64,000 nucleotides of DNA from Pelosinus propionicus DSM 13327 (GCF_900114615.1 NZ_FOTS01000029.1:1-64000); one strand, 5' to 3'; counted from the stretch's first letter, positions 55,144-64,000 are shown. A program made the numbers and translations. Notes: generated from the sequence alone by a model not told the origin.

Positions 55144-56160
55144 ATGAAGAAATCTTGGCTAATGTCTTTCATCGCAGTTGTGGTTATTTCATTGGTTGCT
55201 GCCTGGTGGCTAGGCGGGGATAAGAAAACAGTGAAATCTTATGATAGCAAGGAAGAAATAATCCTGCGGCTTGGACATTCAACAAATACTGAAACTCCAC
55301 GTCACTTAGTAGCACTGCAATTTGCGCAGTGGGTAGCAGAACAGTCTAATGGCAGGGTTAAGGTGGAAATATTCCCTGTTTCGCTTCTTGGTACGGACAA
55401 ACAAATGCTAGAGTTAGTAAAGGAAGGAAGTTTGGATATGACGCTTGTCTTCCTAGGTCTCTTGGCCAACGATGCTCCCAAGATTAATGTTATAGAATTA
55501 CCTTTCCTATTTAGCAATATGGATAAAGTCACGACTGTGCTGGATGGCTCTATCGGTGAAGAACTATTGCAAGATTTGCCGAAAAGTGGTTTACGTTCCT
55601 TGGCTTACTGGGACAATGGCCTGCGGCAGATATCCAATAACAGACAGCCAATTGAAAAGCCAGAGGATATGAAAGGACTTAAAATACGGACGACGGAGAG
55701 CAAAATGTCCATCAGTATACTTAAGAAACTAGGTTCTAATCCTGCGCCACTGGCATGGGGCGAAGTATATCTTGCTTTAGCTCAGGGAACTTTCGATGGA
55801 CAGGAAAACCCTATTGCTAACATCCATGCAGCAAAGCTCTACGACGTTCAAAAATATATATCAGTTATCAATTATAAGTATGAGAGTAGTCCTTTAGTAA
55901 TTAATGAACAAACTTGGCAGAAATTGCCGCCTGATATCCAGAAAATCTTGAAAGAAGGTGCTGTGAAGTTTGCCAAGGAAACTCGTCGTCTTAACCAGGA
56001 AGCAGAAGGAAAACTGCTGGCTGATTTGGAGGCTAGAGGAGTAAAAGTTAGCCGTCCAGACGTTACACCCTTTCGTGAAGCTACCAAGCCGGTCTATGAT
56101 GAGTTGGTACCTGTTGTTGGCAAGGAGTTAATGGATAAAGTACTTACTACAGTTAAATAA
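55144..56160 (+). CDS. dctP: TRAP-type C4-dicarboxylate/sugar-acid binding protein (DctP family)
   Basis: This extracytoplasmic solute receptor of 338 residues has an uncleaved-looking signal anchor (residues 5-24). RLGHSTNTETPRHLVALQFA, the substrate-carboxylate Arg region GLKIRTTESKMS and EVYLALAQGTFDGQENPIANI are DctP motifs. No DctQ or DctM membrane genes are adjacent, so it either serves a transporter elsewhere or works as a sensor with the chemoreceptor just upstream. Family ligands include dicarboxylates and hexuronates. Confidence 0.88.
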   Translation: MKKSWLMSFIAVVVISLVAAWWLGGDKKTVKSYDSKEEIILRLGHSTNTETPRHLVALQFAQWVAEQSNGRVKVEIFPVSLLGTDKQMLELVKEGSLDMTLVFLGLLANDAPKINVIELPFLFSNMDKVTTVLDGSIGEELLQDLPKSGLRSLAYWDNGLRQISNNRQPIEKPEDMKGLKIRTTESKMSISILKKLGSNPAPLAWGEVYLALAQGTFDGQENPIANIHAAKLYDVQKYISVINYKYESSPLVINEQTWQKLPPDIQKILKEGAVKFAKETRRLNQEAEGKLLADLEARGVKVSRPDVTPFREATKPVYDELVPVVGKELMDKVLTTVK

Positions 56161-56247
56161 AAATGTAAGGGCGAGCCTTTTACTTAGAATTAGCTATCTA
56201 AAAATAGGCCTCGCAGATTCCAGCTAACTATAAGGTGAATTTAGTAG

Positions 56248-56437
56248 ATGGATGCAGCATTCTATGATGTGATTTTTATCGGCACACCAATTTGGTGGTA
56301 CACCATGGCCCTGCCAGTAAGGATCTTCTCTAAGAACCATAATTTATCCCAATGCTAATGTATTGAATGGGTTCGCTGTCTGATATGACAGTGCTAAGAG
56401 CGAAAGAGCAAATATAGCTGGCTGGTTGAAAAATTAA
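56248..56437 (+). pseudogene. Flavodoxin remnant
   Basis: MDAAFYDVIFIGTPIWWYTM then ALPVRIFSKNHNLS is the flavin-ring loop of a flavodoxin. After a stop, LNGFAV and YDSAKSERANIAGWLKN resemble its C-terminal helix. The FMN-phosphate loop and about half of the protein are missing. Confidence 0.7.
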
Positions 56438-56535
56438 AATTTAAGAAAAAGAAACGGTCAAAATTAATATGAGGTCGAATTGATGAGGTAGCAGTGGGTA
56501 TAAGGATAAACTAAACAACTTGAATTTGTATTAAA

Positions 56536-56586
56536 TCCAATGAGCTTGGCGTAGCTTATAATGCCAGTATCATTAATAAATTATGA
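56536..56586 (+). pseudogene. Tail of a second larB copy
   Basis: SNELGVAYNASIINKL and a stop parallel the end of larB (DNGFGAAYTASMINKIK at 52430-52480). It lies 17 bases before the NiCoT pseudogene. The rest of the copy is gone. Confidence 0.55.
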
Positions 56587-56603
56587 CAGTAGGAGAGTAA
56601 TGT

Positions 56604-57565
56604 ATGAATACTAACCAATATAAAGGATTTAGGGGAATAAGGTTTGGCGTATATGTAGGAATATTGCATCTAATTGGTTTCAACTGTCTCTTTGCTTCAA
56701 CTGCCGACTCCACTCTGCTTGGCTTAGGTTTTCTGGCTTATACCCTAGGAATGCGCCATGCTTTCGATGCGGATCACATTGTAGCGATTGACAATACCAT
56801 ACGAAAGTTGGTACAGCAAAAAGAAGATGCTGTCGGTGTCGGCTTTTGACGCTTGCTATGGCTTTTGTTACTAAGTGGACAGAAGATTCAGTGCCGGAAC
56901 TAAAAGAGATGTGTAGTATAGTAGGAACAAGCATTTCCAGGTTGTTCTTGATTTTTATTGGAATATTGAACTTCATTGTCGCTATTAATATTTATAAGGT
57001 ATTTATCAATATGCGGCATAAATCTTATGACGAAAAGGAAATGGAAGAATTGCTGCAGAGCAGAGGTTTTATGTCGCGGGTATTAAATCCTCTATTAAAT
57101 CTGGCCAATAAAAGCTGGCATGTGTATCCTATCGGTTTTTTATTTGGCTTGGGATTTGATACGGCGAGTGAAGTGGCGTTGATGGCGATATCAGCAGGAG
57201 CTGCGAAAAGTGATATCGGTATCACCGGTATTATGGCTCTTCCCATATTATTTGCAGCAGGTATGAGTCTATTTGACACTGCTGATGGCGTGATTATGAC
57301 AAATGCCTATAAGTGGGCTTTTAACACACCGCTCCGTAAGGTATATTACAATCTTACGATGACTAGTATGTCAGTGATTGCAGCCCTGGTTATCGGCACG
57401 CTTGAGCTTGCGCAAGTCATATCTTCTAAAATGGAGTTAACGGGTTGGGGCTGGAAGCTGGTGAATAGTCTGGATGTGGGAGCAGTAGGATATATTTTAG
57501 TCGGATTATTTGTGATGATTTGGATAGCTTCTTATGGAATATGGAAGTTTAATAGAATAGAATAG
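56604..57565 (+). pseudogene. NiCoT-family nickel/cobalt permease with internal deletion
   Basis: The N-terminal part (helix 1 to RHAFDADHIVAIDNTIRKLV) contains the HX4DH nickel signature. The frame then stops after KEDAVGVGF. The rest resumes in another frame as LTLAMAFVTKW and runs to the end with GFLFGLGFDTASEVALM and LFDTADGVIM. Comparison with intact NiCoTs suggests that about 37 bases encoding the conserved FFSLGHSTVV segment are missing. Unless the gap is an assembly fault, it cannot transport nickel. Confidence 0.85.
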
Positions 57566-57650
57566 AAGAAAGCCAAGTATGTTAAATGATGTAGATAAAC
57601 TGAATTAGAAAAAGCCAATGGTAATTGGTTGCAATAATGGAGGAATATAA

Positions 57651-58866
57651 ATGAAACAAGGCGGTAAAGTATTAATTGCGCAAGGCGGGGGACCTACTGC
57701 GGTCATTAACCAAACATTAGTAGGTATTGCGCTAGAAGCGCGAAAGTATCCTCAGGTTTCTAAAGTATACGGGGCACTGCAAGGTGTAGCGGGGATTGTC
57801 AATGAAAATTTTGTTGATTTGACCTTGGAGACAGCTTATAACTTAGAACAAGTTGCGTTGACGCCGGCAGCAGCATTATTAAGTACACGGGTTAAACCGG
57901 ATGAAGCGTATTGTGAGAAGATTTTTTCCGTGCTTAAGGCACATGATATACGGTATTTTTTCTACATAGGCGGTAATGATTCTTCGGATACCGTACGCAT
58001 TGTTAATGAGCAGGCCAATGCTACTAATTATGAATTGTATGCCATTCATGTACCAAAAACCATTGATAATGACCTTATGGTGACAGACCATACTCCGGGT
58101 TATGGCTCGGCAGCCCGCTTTGTCGCACAGGCGTTTGCCGGTGTGGATTGTGATGTAAGAGCGTTAGGCGGAGTTTATATCGGGGTACTTATGGGCAGAC
58201 ATGCAGGCTTTCTTACGGCGTCTGCCGGTTTGGCATCGAATTATCCGGATGGTGGACCGCATCTTATTTATTTACCTGAACGGGAGTTTAAAGTACCGCA
58301 GTTTATTGAAGATGTAAAAGAAGTCTATAGTCGATATGGCCGGTGTACTGTTGCAGTTTCAGAAGGGATTAGCGATGCATCGGGACAACCTATTCTTACT
58401 ACTATGGGTAAAAATTGGATAAGGATGCTCATGGTAATATAACTTTATCAGGAACCGGAGCTTTAGGTGATTTGCTGTCGGAGTGCATTAAGACAATGTA
58501 AAAGGTCTGCGGGTGCGCAGCGATACTTTTGGATTCCTTCAAAGATCCTTTTTGGGGTGTGTGTCAGATTCAGACCAACAAGAGGCACGGGAGGCCGGGG
58601 AAAAGGCAGTGCAGTTTGCTCTTGGACTGGGCTGCAGCGAAGGCTCAGTGACTATACATCGCACAGGTAATTATGCGGTGGATTATAAGTTGACGCCGAT
58701 TGGTAAAGTAGCTGGAAAAACAAAAGTAATGCCGGCCGAATTTATTAATGAAGCAGGAAATCATGTGACAGAGGCGTTTAAGGCGTATGCCAGACCGCTT
58801 ATTGGCAGTAGTTTTCCGAATGTTGCCCGGCTTAGAGTACCTATGGTGGCAAAATTAGCCAAGTGA
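57651..58866 (+). pseudogene. pfp: 6-phosphofructokinase (PFP type) with two frameshifts
   Basis: The protein starts KVLIAQGGGPTAVINQTLVG. It has the substrate motif YIGGNDSSDT, HVPKTIDNDLMVTDHTPGYG and LMGRHAGFLTA, so it is a PFK of the pyrophosphate-type subgroup (GGND and PKTIDND). A missing G near 58414 shifts the frame after GKNW, and a missing A near 58497 shifts it again after SECIKT. The third part runs KGLRVRSDTFGFLQR to the end. With both repaired it would be about 405 residues. Two independent lesions suggest decay. Confidence 0.85.
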
Positions 58867-58911
58867 TTTATGCATTATAACTTAGAAATCGATTTTTAGG
58901 AGGTAGTGTGG

Positions 58912-59847
58912 ATGCCATTAGTTACCACAAAAGAAATGTTCAAAAAAGCTTATGAAGGTGGATATGCAATTGGTGCCTTCAATGTAAACAACATGGAAAT
59001 TGTTCAAGGGATTACAGAAGCAGCCAAAGAAGAAAATGCTCCGCTTATATTGCAAGTTTCTGCTGGAGCAAGAAAATATGCAAAACATAGTTACTTAGTC
59101 CATTTGGTACAAGCGGCGATTGAAGATACCGAGCTTCCGATTGCGCTTCATTTGGATCATGGTGCTGATTTTGAAGTTTGCAAATCCTGTATTGATGGTG
59201 GTTTTACTTCTGTTATGATTGATGGTTCACATCATAGCTTCAAAGACAACATGGAACTAACCAAACGAGTTGTTGACTATGCACATAGCAAAGGCGTGGT
59301 GGTTGAAGGGGAACTCGGACAACTTGCCGGCATTGAAGATAACGTTAATGTATCGGCTGAAAATGCTTCTTATACGCAGCCTGAGCAAGTTGAAGAGTTT
59401 GTAAAAAGCACAGGTGTTGATTCTTTGGCAATTGCTATCGGCACAAGTCATGGCGCTTTCAAATTTAAACCAGGTCAAAAAACACAATTGCGTTTTGACA
59501 TTTTAGAAGAAGTTGAAAGAAGACTGCCTAATTTCCCCATCGTTTTGCATGGCGCTTCTTCTGTTATTCCAAAATATGTCGAAACTATCAATAAAAATGG
59601 CGGCAATATAGCAGATGCTATTGGCATTCCCGAAGATATGCTGCGGGAAGCTGCTAAATCAGCTGTTTGCAAAATTAATATTGACTCTGACTTACGTCTT
59701 GCTTTAACAGCTGGTATCAGAGAACATTTTGTTGCTCATCCTGACCACTTTGACCCAAGACAATACTTAACACCTGCTAGAGCAAACATTAAAGAATTAG
59801 TTAAACATAAATTAGTTTATGTTCTTGGTTGTAACGGCAAAGCTTAG
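58912..59847 (+). CDS. fba: Class II fructose-bisphosphate aldolase
   Basis: This zinc-dependent aldolase of 311 residues has ALHLDHGADFEVCKSCIDGG (catalytic Asp and zinc His), SVMIDGSHHSF, VVEGELGQLAGIED, IAIGTSHGAFKF and VLHGASSV, and ends in NIDSDLRLALT and LTPARANIKEL. It starts MPLVTTKEMFKKAYEGGYA, typical of Fba; ATG 58912 follows AGGAGG, and the GTG at 58906 overlaps that site. It follows the PFK pseudogene, suggesting a former glycolytic pair. Tagatose-bisphosphate activity cannot be ruled out. Confidence 0.92.
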   Translation: MPLVTTKEMFKKAYEGGYAIGAFNVNNMEIVQGITEAAKEENAPLILQVSAGARKYAKHSYLVHLVQAAIEDTELPIALHLDHGADFEVCKSCIDGGFTSVMIDGSHHSFKDNMELTKRVVDYAHSKGVVVEGELGQLAGIEDNVNVSAENASYTQPEQVEEFVKSTGVDSLAIAIGTSHGAFKFKPGQKTQLRFDILEEVERRLPNFPIVLHGASSVIPKYVETINKNGGNIADAIGIPEDMLREAAKSAVCKINIDSDLRLALTAGIREHFVAHPDHFDPRQYLTPARANIKELVKHKLVYVLGCNGKA

Positions 59848-59877
59848 TTTTATATAACTCAATTTGTCAATAATAAA

Positions 59878-60258
59878 ATAAAAAAAGTACCACCATCCAT
59901 TGATGAATGGCTCAGAGAAGCAAAAGCTAATCCATCGGCTTTACAAGAAGGCATGTTTTTAATCCATAATGGCGTTGTTCGCCAGCCACCTAAAGCTTTG
60001 GTTCGTCAGGGGCTTGATGACGGCTCACGGGTTACTGGAATGGAATTCGGATATGATGCCGCAATTGCTGAAACATACAAAATGGAGGGCATCTTCTATA
60101 TTAAGGTTTGGCTGAATGAAGGACAGCTTACCCTAGGCGATGATATAATGTATGTATTAATTGGTGGCGATATCAGACCGCATGTTGTAGATGCCTTGCA
60201 ATTTTTGGTTGGTAAGATCAAAAATGAATGTGTTACAGAAATCGAACAAAAGCAGTAA
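59878..60258 (+). pseudogene. MoaE-like molybdopterin-synthase family gene without a start codon
   Basis: The readable frame begins KKVPPSIDEWLREAKANP and continues EGMFLIHNGVVRQPPKALVR, AIAETYKMEGIFYIKVW, DDIMYVLIGGDIRPHVVDAL. That is a MoaE-type protein. At the expected start the codon is ATA, no ribosome site is visible, and the YDAAIAETYK junction looks a few residues short. An internal ATG at 59953 would remove the first 25 residues. It is probably inactive. Confidence 0.6.
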
Positions 60259-60265
60259 ATTAAAA

Positions 60266-60297
60266 CGACCCCCTTGAATTTAGGAGGTCGAACTTTT
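60266..60297 (+). terminator. Terminator after the MoaE-like gene
   Basis: CGACC...CCT pairs with AGGAGGTCG (one mismatch), followed by AACTTTT. Confidence 0.5.
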
Positions 60298-60370
60298 ACA
60301 CGAAACGTAGATTTACGTGTATTAAGTATCACCTAGCTATCGCAACACAGTACGTATACGGAAACATATT

Positions 60371-60408
60371 AATAGCGATATCCTTGACTTTCAAAGGATA
60401 TCGCTATT
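60371..60408. terminator. Perfect 15-bp hairpin, bidirectional terminator
   Basis: AATAGCGATATCCTT and its exact complement (60371-60385, 60394-60408) flank an 8-base loop, with TGTTTATTTT on one side. It would end the XRE-type remnant on the minus strand and the plus-strand genes upstream. Confidence 0.75.
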
Positions 60409-60634
60409 GTTTATTTTCTTCAATAGGTATAAAAAACTTAATAGCATCAATGTCAAGACCATCTGCAATACCAAACAAGATATCGAGTGAATACGCTTTA
60501 GTAGAATTCGGTGCTTCTATCTTGGACAAATAGGATTTGCTGATAGCGATTTTATCTGCTAGTTCATCTTGGGGTAAACCGCGTTTTATATGGTAATAGG
60601 CAATCCACTCGCGAGGTTTAATACCACCGCCTTG
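60404..60634 (-). pseudogene. XRE-family helix-turn-helix remnant
   Basis: The minus-strand frame reads KPREWIAYYHIKRGLPQDEL, ADKIAISKSYLSKIEAPNST, KAYSLDILFGIADGLDIDAI and ends FFIPIEENKQ. This is a lambda-repressor-like helix-turn-helix. No ATG/GTG/TTG start is visible before an upstream in-frame stop, so it is either truncated or starts unusually. An ACCGCC...GGCGGT repeat lies directly upstream. Confidence 0.6.
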
Positions 60635-61068
60635 TTAGACGGTTACCTTTAGGCGGTATACGCCCCGAGGGGGCAATGGACTAAATCGTTATAAACTGGC
60701 TGACCGTTGAGGAAGTAGAAGGCTTGCGTGACACGATTTAGACTGGTGGTAGCCTCAATGAAAAATAGGGTCAAGATTGATCAAATTCTATGCGTAATGA
60801 TGAAAAAGGAGGCATTCCTAACATAAACGCATGTTTTATGAGGTTATGTTTAAGGTATTAGTGACGTTTCCACCCTCTCAGGAAAAATTTAAAAAAAATC
60901 ATCTCCGCTCCCGTATGTGAACTGCTTTACCGAAGGGCGGGCTTGTTTATTACAGTATAAAAATAAATGTTTACTAAGAGCGAACTTCAGTGATTTAATC
61001 GTTTGACTCAATATGGTCTATCGAATGAGCTGTATCTGAAATGATATATTATTTACCTGACACCATAA
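60635..61068. other. Intergenic stretch without a supported gene
   Basis: It contains an ACCGCC/GGCGGT inverted pair (about 60624-60657) and a GCCCCGAGGGGGC palindrome (60662-60674). No open frame, tRNA or clear promoter was found. Short reading frames here lack ribosome sites. Confidence 0.5.
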
Positions 61069-61108
61069 GAATCCCCATGCCAATCGCGGCATGGGGATTC
61101 ATTTTATA
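61069..61108 (+). terminator. Perfect 13-bp terminator hairpin
   Basis: GAATCCCCATGCC and its complement (61069-61081, 61088-61100) flank a 6-base loop and lead into ATTTTATATT. It sits just upstream of the next gene's ribosome site and insulates it. Confidence 0.75.
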
Positions 61109-61124
61109 TTGGGAGGTTTTAAAA

Positions 61125-61722
61125 ATGGTAATAGTAGGACGGCACATCAACAGAATAACTATCAATCCGCTGTTGGAATATCTGCTCAACGACAAGGGCG
61201 ACACGATGGAGTTTATCAATGAAGATGCAGCTAAGGTGTTTCTGAAAACAAAAGGCTTTATGGATGATGAGCTTTCCTGGTTTGTTTTTGAGAAGGTCGG
61301 TAGGCACTATTTGAAAGTCAGCCAGTATATACCAGCCACAGCTGAAGCCAAAGCAATCATAGGTCGGGAGTTCCACGGACAGGGCTTATATCTTCAAGGA
61401 TGAGGAAGCTTACGAAACCAGCCTTGATAAAATCTGTTATATCCCCGAACTCAGCGATACTGCTTATACCCATCGAAGCTTTCTGGGCATGATGGACGGA
61501 CAGGAGGCATTGGCACGAGATTTATTTTATCATGTAGACTGGCAGCACCCGGAAACCTTGCTTGCAGAAGATTATGCCAACGGCGAGTATGACGATTGCC
61601 CGGTGTGCGGCAGGATGTTCGTCTGTTATGGGAAAGCAGCATGCCCAAATTGTCATGCTCCGTATAGTAGGGAACTTATAAAAACAAATAAAGACACCAA
61701 CTCAAAACCCTTTCCCGATTAA
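61125..61722 (+). pseudogene. Accessory zinc-finger protein gene with a frameshift
   Basis: The first part (MVIVGRHINRITINPLLEYL, LKTKGFMDDELSWFVFEK) loses frame in a GGG run near 61381. Removing one G restores AYIFKDEEAYETSLDKICYI, which runs into FLGMMDGQEALARDLFYHVD and a CPVCGRMFVC...ACPNCH zinc-binding end. The repaired protein would be about 198 residues. I know no function; similar proteins occur on plasmids and conjugative elements. The start follows GGGAGG. Confidence 0.65.
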
Positions 61723-61903
61723 ATGGGAGAGGGTTTTTCCTCATTGTCAGTAACAAAGGTTCCGTTTTCAGGAGAATAAACAGCTCCCTATTCCGGTCCT
61801 AAAAAGGGAACGTTTTATGGAGCTTAAAAAAACCTATTCGGGATTGGACTGGAGATTTTTCATGTTGATATAATTTTAGCAATCAGAAGGAAGGGCGGGT
61901 GAT

Positions 61904-62236
61904 ATGTTGATTAACATTGACTTTGACAATATCAGCGACGAGTTGATATATAAAGCCTTCGGCGTTGATGGTAACGAAGCGGATGCCCTAAACGACAGTT
62001 ATTTGGAATTATTTGAGCTTATCGGACGTGATGCAATGCTCAAATTGTTTAAACATTTTCATGGGGATAAAATAGATTGTCCAATGCGCCTATATCGCCC
62101 GGAATTCATTGCCGATCTTGCAAAGCCAGTGACAGACAGGCGTGAACGGGCCAAGATTGCCAGAGCCGGAGGCTATTCAGCTAAAGTCATAGAAAGTATG
62201 CTGAACAAACGCAGAAAAGAAAACGAGTCTGAGTAA
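61904..62236 (+). CDS. Small helical protein, Mor-like regulator
   Basis: This protein of 110 residues has an acidic N-terminal half (DFDNISDELIYKAFGVDGNE, FELIGRDAMLKLF) and a basic C-terminal half (RRERAKIARAGGYSAKVIES). The layout resembles the Mor/C family of phage-type activators, with an acidic dimerisation part and a C-terminal DNA-binding helix-turn-helix. The match is loose. GTG-like spacing is fine: GGGCGGGTG precedes ATG 61904. Confidence 0.6.
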   Translation: MLINIDFDNISDELIYKAFGVDGNEADALNDSYLELFELIGRDAMLKLFKHFHGDKIDCPMRLYRPEFIADLAKPVTDRRERAKIARAGGYSAKVIESMLNKRRKENESE

Positions 62237-62309
62237 TAAAGGATATAAATTATACGAAGTAACGAGAGAAAAGAATAAGCTAATAATCAAAATTGAGGAG
62301 GTTTTAAAT

Positions 62310-62504
62310 ATGGGAAACATAGCAGCATGGATTGCATTTATCATTTGGATGGTGTCGGCATTTTTAGTATGGCGTCTTTACCACAAGATCTTCCGTGTTC
62401 ATTACTTTAACTTAGGCCAGGCCTTGGCCAAAGAAGCGTTTTTTAGCTTGCTGATAGGTGGAATTATTGCCGGTATAATAGTTAAAATTTTGCGTATAGG
62501 GTGA
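62310..62504 (+). CDS. Small two-helix membrane protein
   Basis: This protein of 64 residues has two hydrophobic segments (AAWIAFIIWMVSAFLVWRLY and EAFFSLLIGGIIAGIIVKIL) joined by a basic loop. GAGGAGG precedes the ATG. I do not recognise a family or a function. Confidence 0.65.
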   Translation: MGNIAAWIAFIIWMVSAFLVWRLYHKIFRVHYFNLGQALAKEAFFSLLIGGIIAGIIVKILRIG

Positions 62505-62768
62505 GGAGCGGACAGGCTTCTTTTAGCATCATAGGGTATGATAGCTCTGGAAACTATAAGAGAGTCGCATTTGTTAAGAAGAAAAGTTGAGATTTCATTT
62601 GCGAGGAAGGATATAATGACTTTACTAAATTTTCTAATTAAGCAAATGGCCCCTAAAAAATTTAAGCAGACGATAGGCAGGGGGTGTATATGCCTTGTCT
62701 ATAATTGTTGCTAAATTCTTATGATGGCACCTATGTGATTATGAAAAAATATTAGGGGGAGTAAAACC

Positions 62769-63908
62769 ATGTTTTGCCATAAATGCGGTAACATAATAAC
62801 CGAAAATGCGGCTTTCTGCCAAAAATGCGGCACGAAGTTGATGGACAACAATATTGTGTCGCAAGCTACGGATGTTCCTGTGTCAGTAGTGGCACAGGGA
62901 GACGCTGGCATATCAAGAGGAGGTAATGAACTGCTCAAAGCTTTAATAGGTAAAAATTCAGATTACTACTTGAAGCAGTTTGACAAAATAGATCGAGGCG
63001 AAAAAAGCTTCAACTGGTACGCTTTCTTCTTTGCCCCGATCCTGTTACTATATCGGAAGCAGTTTGCTTACTTTGCAAAAATGCTCCTTCCCGGGTATGC
63101 GTTATTATTCATACAGATGTTACTTGCAGGGTATGCAACCGCCACATTTAGTTTAGAGTTAATGGGCATAATCCCTTTTACCGGCCTAATCATAGTCGTA
63201 TATACCATAGTAATGTCAATCCTATGCGGGAAAGGCTTCAATAAGCATTATAAAACTCAGTTACAAGCTGCTATCGCCGGGAAACAGTTAAAAATTGCCG
63301 ATGAGAGCGCTATTAAAAAGCTTAAGCCATCCGTACTTATTCCCATATTGTTCGTAACACTATCTTTCGTTCTTTCCTCTGCATTGAACGTATTGGTCGT
63401 CAATATTGCTACGGAATCCTTACTCAGCGGTTACAAGGAAGCTGTGCCTGAGCAAGCAACAACTGCAGTTCCTTCACAAGCAAATAAAACTCCGAGAGAA
63501 GTTCTTTATAAAGGTAAAACAATAACAAATTGGATTGGTGCCCGGCCAAGACAGAAATCTTTGCAGGATGAGTTTGGCGCTCTCGTAGCTACTGGTAAAG
63601 CCAGGGGCGGTGATTATCGTAGATATGATGGCATTACGTTTTTTATAAATGTTCAAAGAGATGAAATAGTTTCCATTGGGGGAACAAATCTAGAACTGTT
63701 TACGGTAAACGGAGTTTCGTTGGATAAAGATCGGGCCGGGCTCATTCGCATATTCGGCAATCCCCAAAAAGAAGGCCAGGTAATGGGGGGAGATGATGAA
63801 GGCTCTTATTATATGGCATATGATTATATGGGATACTCACTTGCATTTTATAGGTCTAGCCGTAACGGAAAAGTAGAATGGTTTGAGATTTCTAACAAGA
63901 AAGAGTAA
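62769..63908 (+). CDS. Zinc-ribbon membrane protein
   Basis: An N-terminal zinc ribbon (MFCHKCGNII...AFCQKCGTKL, two CxxC pairs) is followed by a linker and a membrane region with four or so helices (about residues 85-215; SFNWYAFFFAPILLLYRKQF resembles DUF2628 proteins). A C-terminal soluble domain (about 240-379) ends with DYMGYSLAFYRSSRNGKVEW. The modular plan is common in Firmicutes, and the function is unknown. GGGGGAG precedes the ATG. Confidence 0.75.
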   Translation: MFCHKCGNIITENAAFCQKCGTKLMDNNIVSQATDVPVSVVAQGDAGISRGGNELLKALIGKNSDYYLKQFDKIDRGEKSFNWYAFFFAPILLLYRKQFAYFAKMLLPGYALLFIQMLLAGYATATFSLELMGIIPFTGLIIVVYTIVMSILCGKGFNKHYKTQLQAAIAGKQLKIADESAIKKLKPSVLIPILFVTLSFVLSSALNVLVVNIATESLLSGYKEAVPEQATTAVPSQANKTPREVLYKGKTITNWIGARPRQKSLQDEFGALVATGKARGGDYRRYDGITFFINVQRDEIVSIGGTNLELFTVNGVSLDKDRAGLIRIFGNPQKEGQVMGGDDEGSYYMAYDYMGYSLAFYRSSRNGKVEWFEISNKKE

Positions 63909-64000
63909 TGGAGAGAAAGTGAGTAACTGAATTTACGATATTCTTGTAGATCCGAAAACCAGAGAATTATTTGTGCATGACACCGGTAAGCGTGAAGCAT

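Noticed and set aside
60900-60960. GC-rich CTCCCGTATGTGAACTGC segment as an intron or RNA end
   Set aside because: No matching catalytic core or partner structure is present nearby.
63931-64000. Open frame reading IYDILVDPKTRELFVHDTGK at the right edge
   Set aside because: It is cut by the window end, and a stop codon stands directly before it with no start codon, so it is too weak to list as a gene.

Overview
The window looks like the chromosome of a low-to-moderate GC, endospore-related Firmicute. Gene content fits the Negativicutes (Sporomusaceae, Pelosinus- or Sporomusa-like): acpS-nnr-ndoAI-ndoA order, a GerMN lipoprotein beside a cell-wall amidase, HrcA/CIRCE-type groESL, a futalosine menaquinone route and nickel/lactate-racemase genes. 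The taxon is inferred from gene content, not from a search.

Region 1 (1-28957) is ordinary core genome. It holds acpS-nnr, the EndoAI/EndoA toxin-antitoxin pair, a ComEC-like metallo-hydrolase lipoprotein with a DUF3006 partner, and a ribose operon (LacI regulator-rbsK-rbsD-rbsA-rbsC-rbsB). Next come an AMIN/amidase_3 hydrolase with GerMN, thiL with the t6A genes tsaE-tsaB-rimI-tsaD, and a HisKA_2 kinase with an ANTAR response regulator. CIRCE-groES-groEL follows, then a c-di-GMP-I riboswitch ahead of a GGDEF response regulator, a PdaB-like deacetylase, the mqnE-mqnA-mqnC operon with an MTA-phosphorylase-like gene, and guaA.

Region 2 (28964-35205) is mobile. A tnsA-tnsB-tnsC-tniQ operon with overlapping genes starts just after guaA, in the Tn7 arrangement (tnsA nearest the attachment gene). 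A 252-bp segment bounded by 35-bp imperfect inverted repeats lies between guaA and tnsA. A decayed IS256-family copy follows tniQ.

Region 3 (35219-48616) is a sugar-acid catabolic cluster: a FadR-type regulator, an UlaG-type lactonase, two MFS transporters, an UlaF/AraD-type epimerase, an UlaE-type TIM-barrel enzyme, an unassigned beta-propeller protein, a D-2-hydroxyacid dehydrogenase, a split transketolase, a triosephosphate-isomerase-like enzyme and a long LarA homologue (nickel-pincer racemase/epimerase). No sugar PTS, no UlaD decarboxylase and no sugar kinase are visible. It resembles an ascorbate-type pathway that has been rewired and may be undescribed.

Region 4 (48700-60260) carries the nickel-cofactor maturation genes larC-larE-larB, a chromate-transporter pair, a chemoreceptor with an orphan TRAP binding protein, and a class II aldolase. 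It is strewn with decayed genes: a PFP tail, a TSUP stub, a frameshifted CsoR/RcnR-type regulator, a CbiM start fragment, a flavodoxin remnant, a second larB tail, a NiCoT permease with a deletion, a PFP with two frameshifts and a MoaE-like gene without a start codon. LarC lacks its LarC2 half. Nickel supply and cofactor assembly therefore look partly broken at this locus. Region 5 (60371-64000) holds an XRE-type remnant and several small accessory genes.
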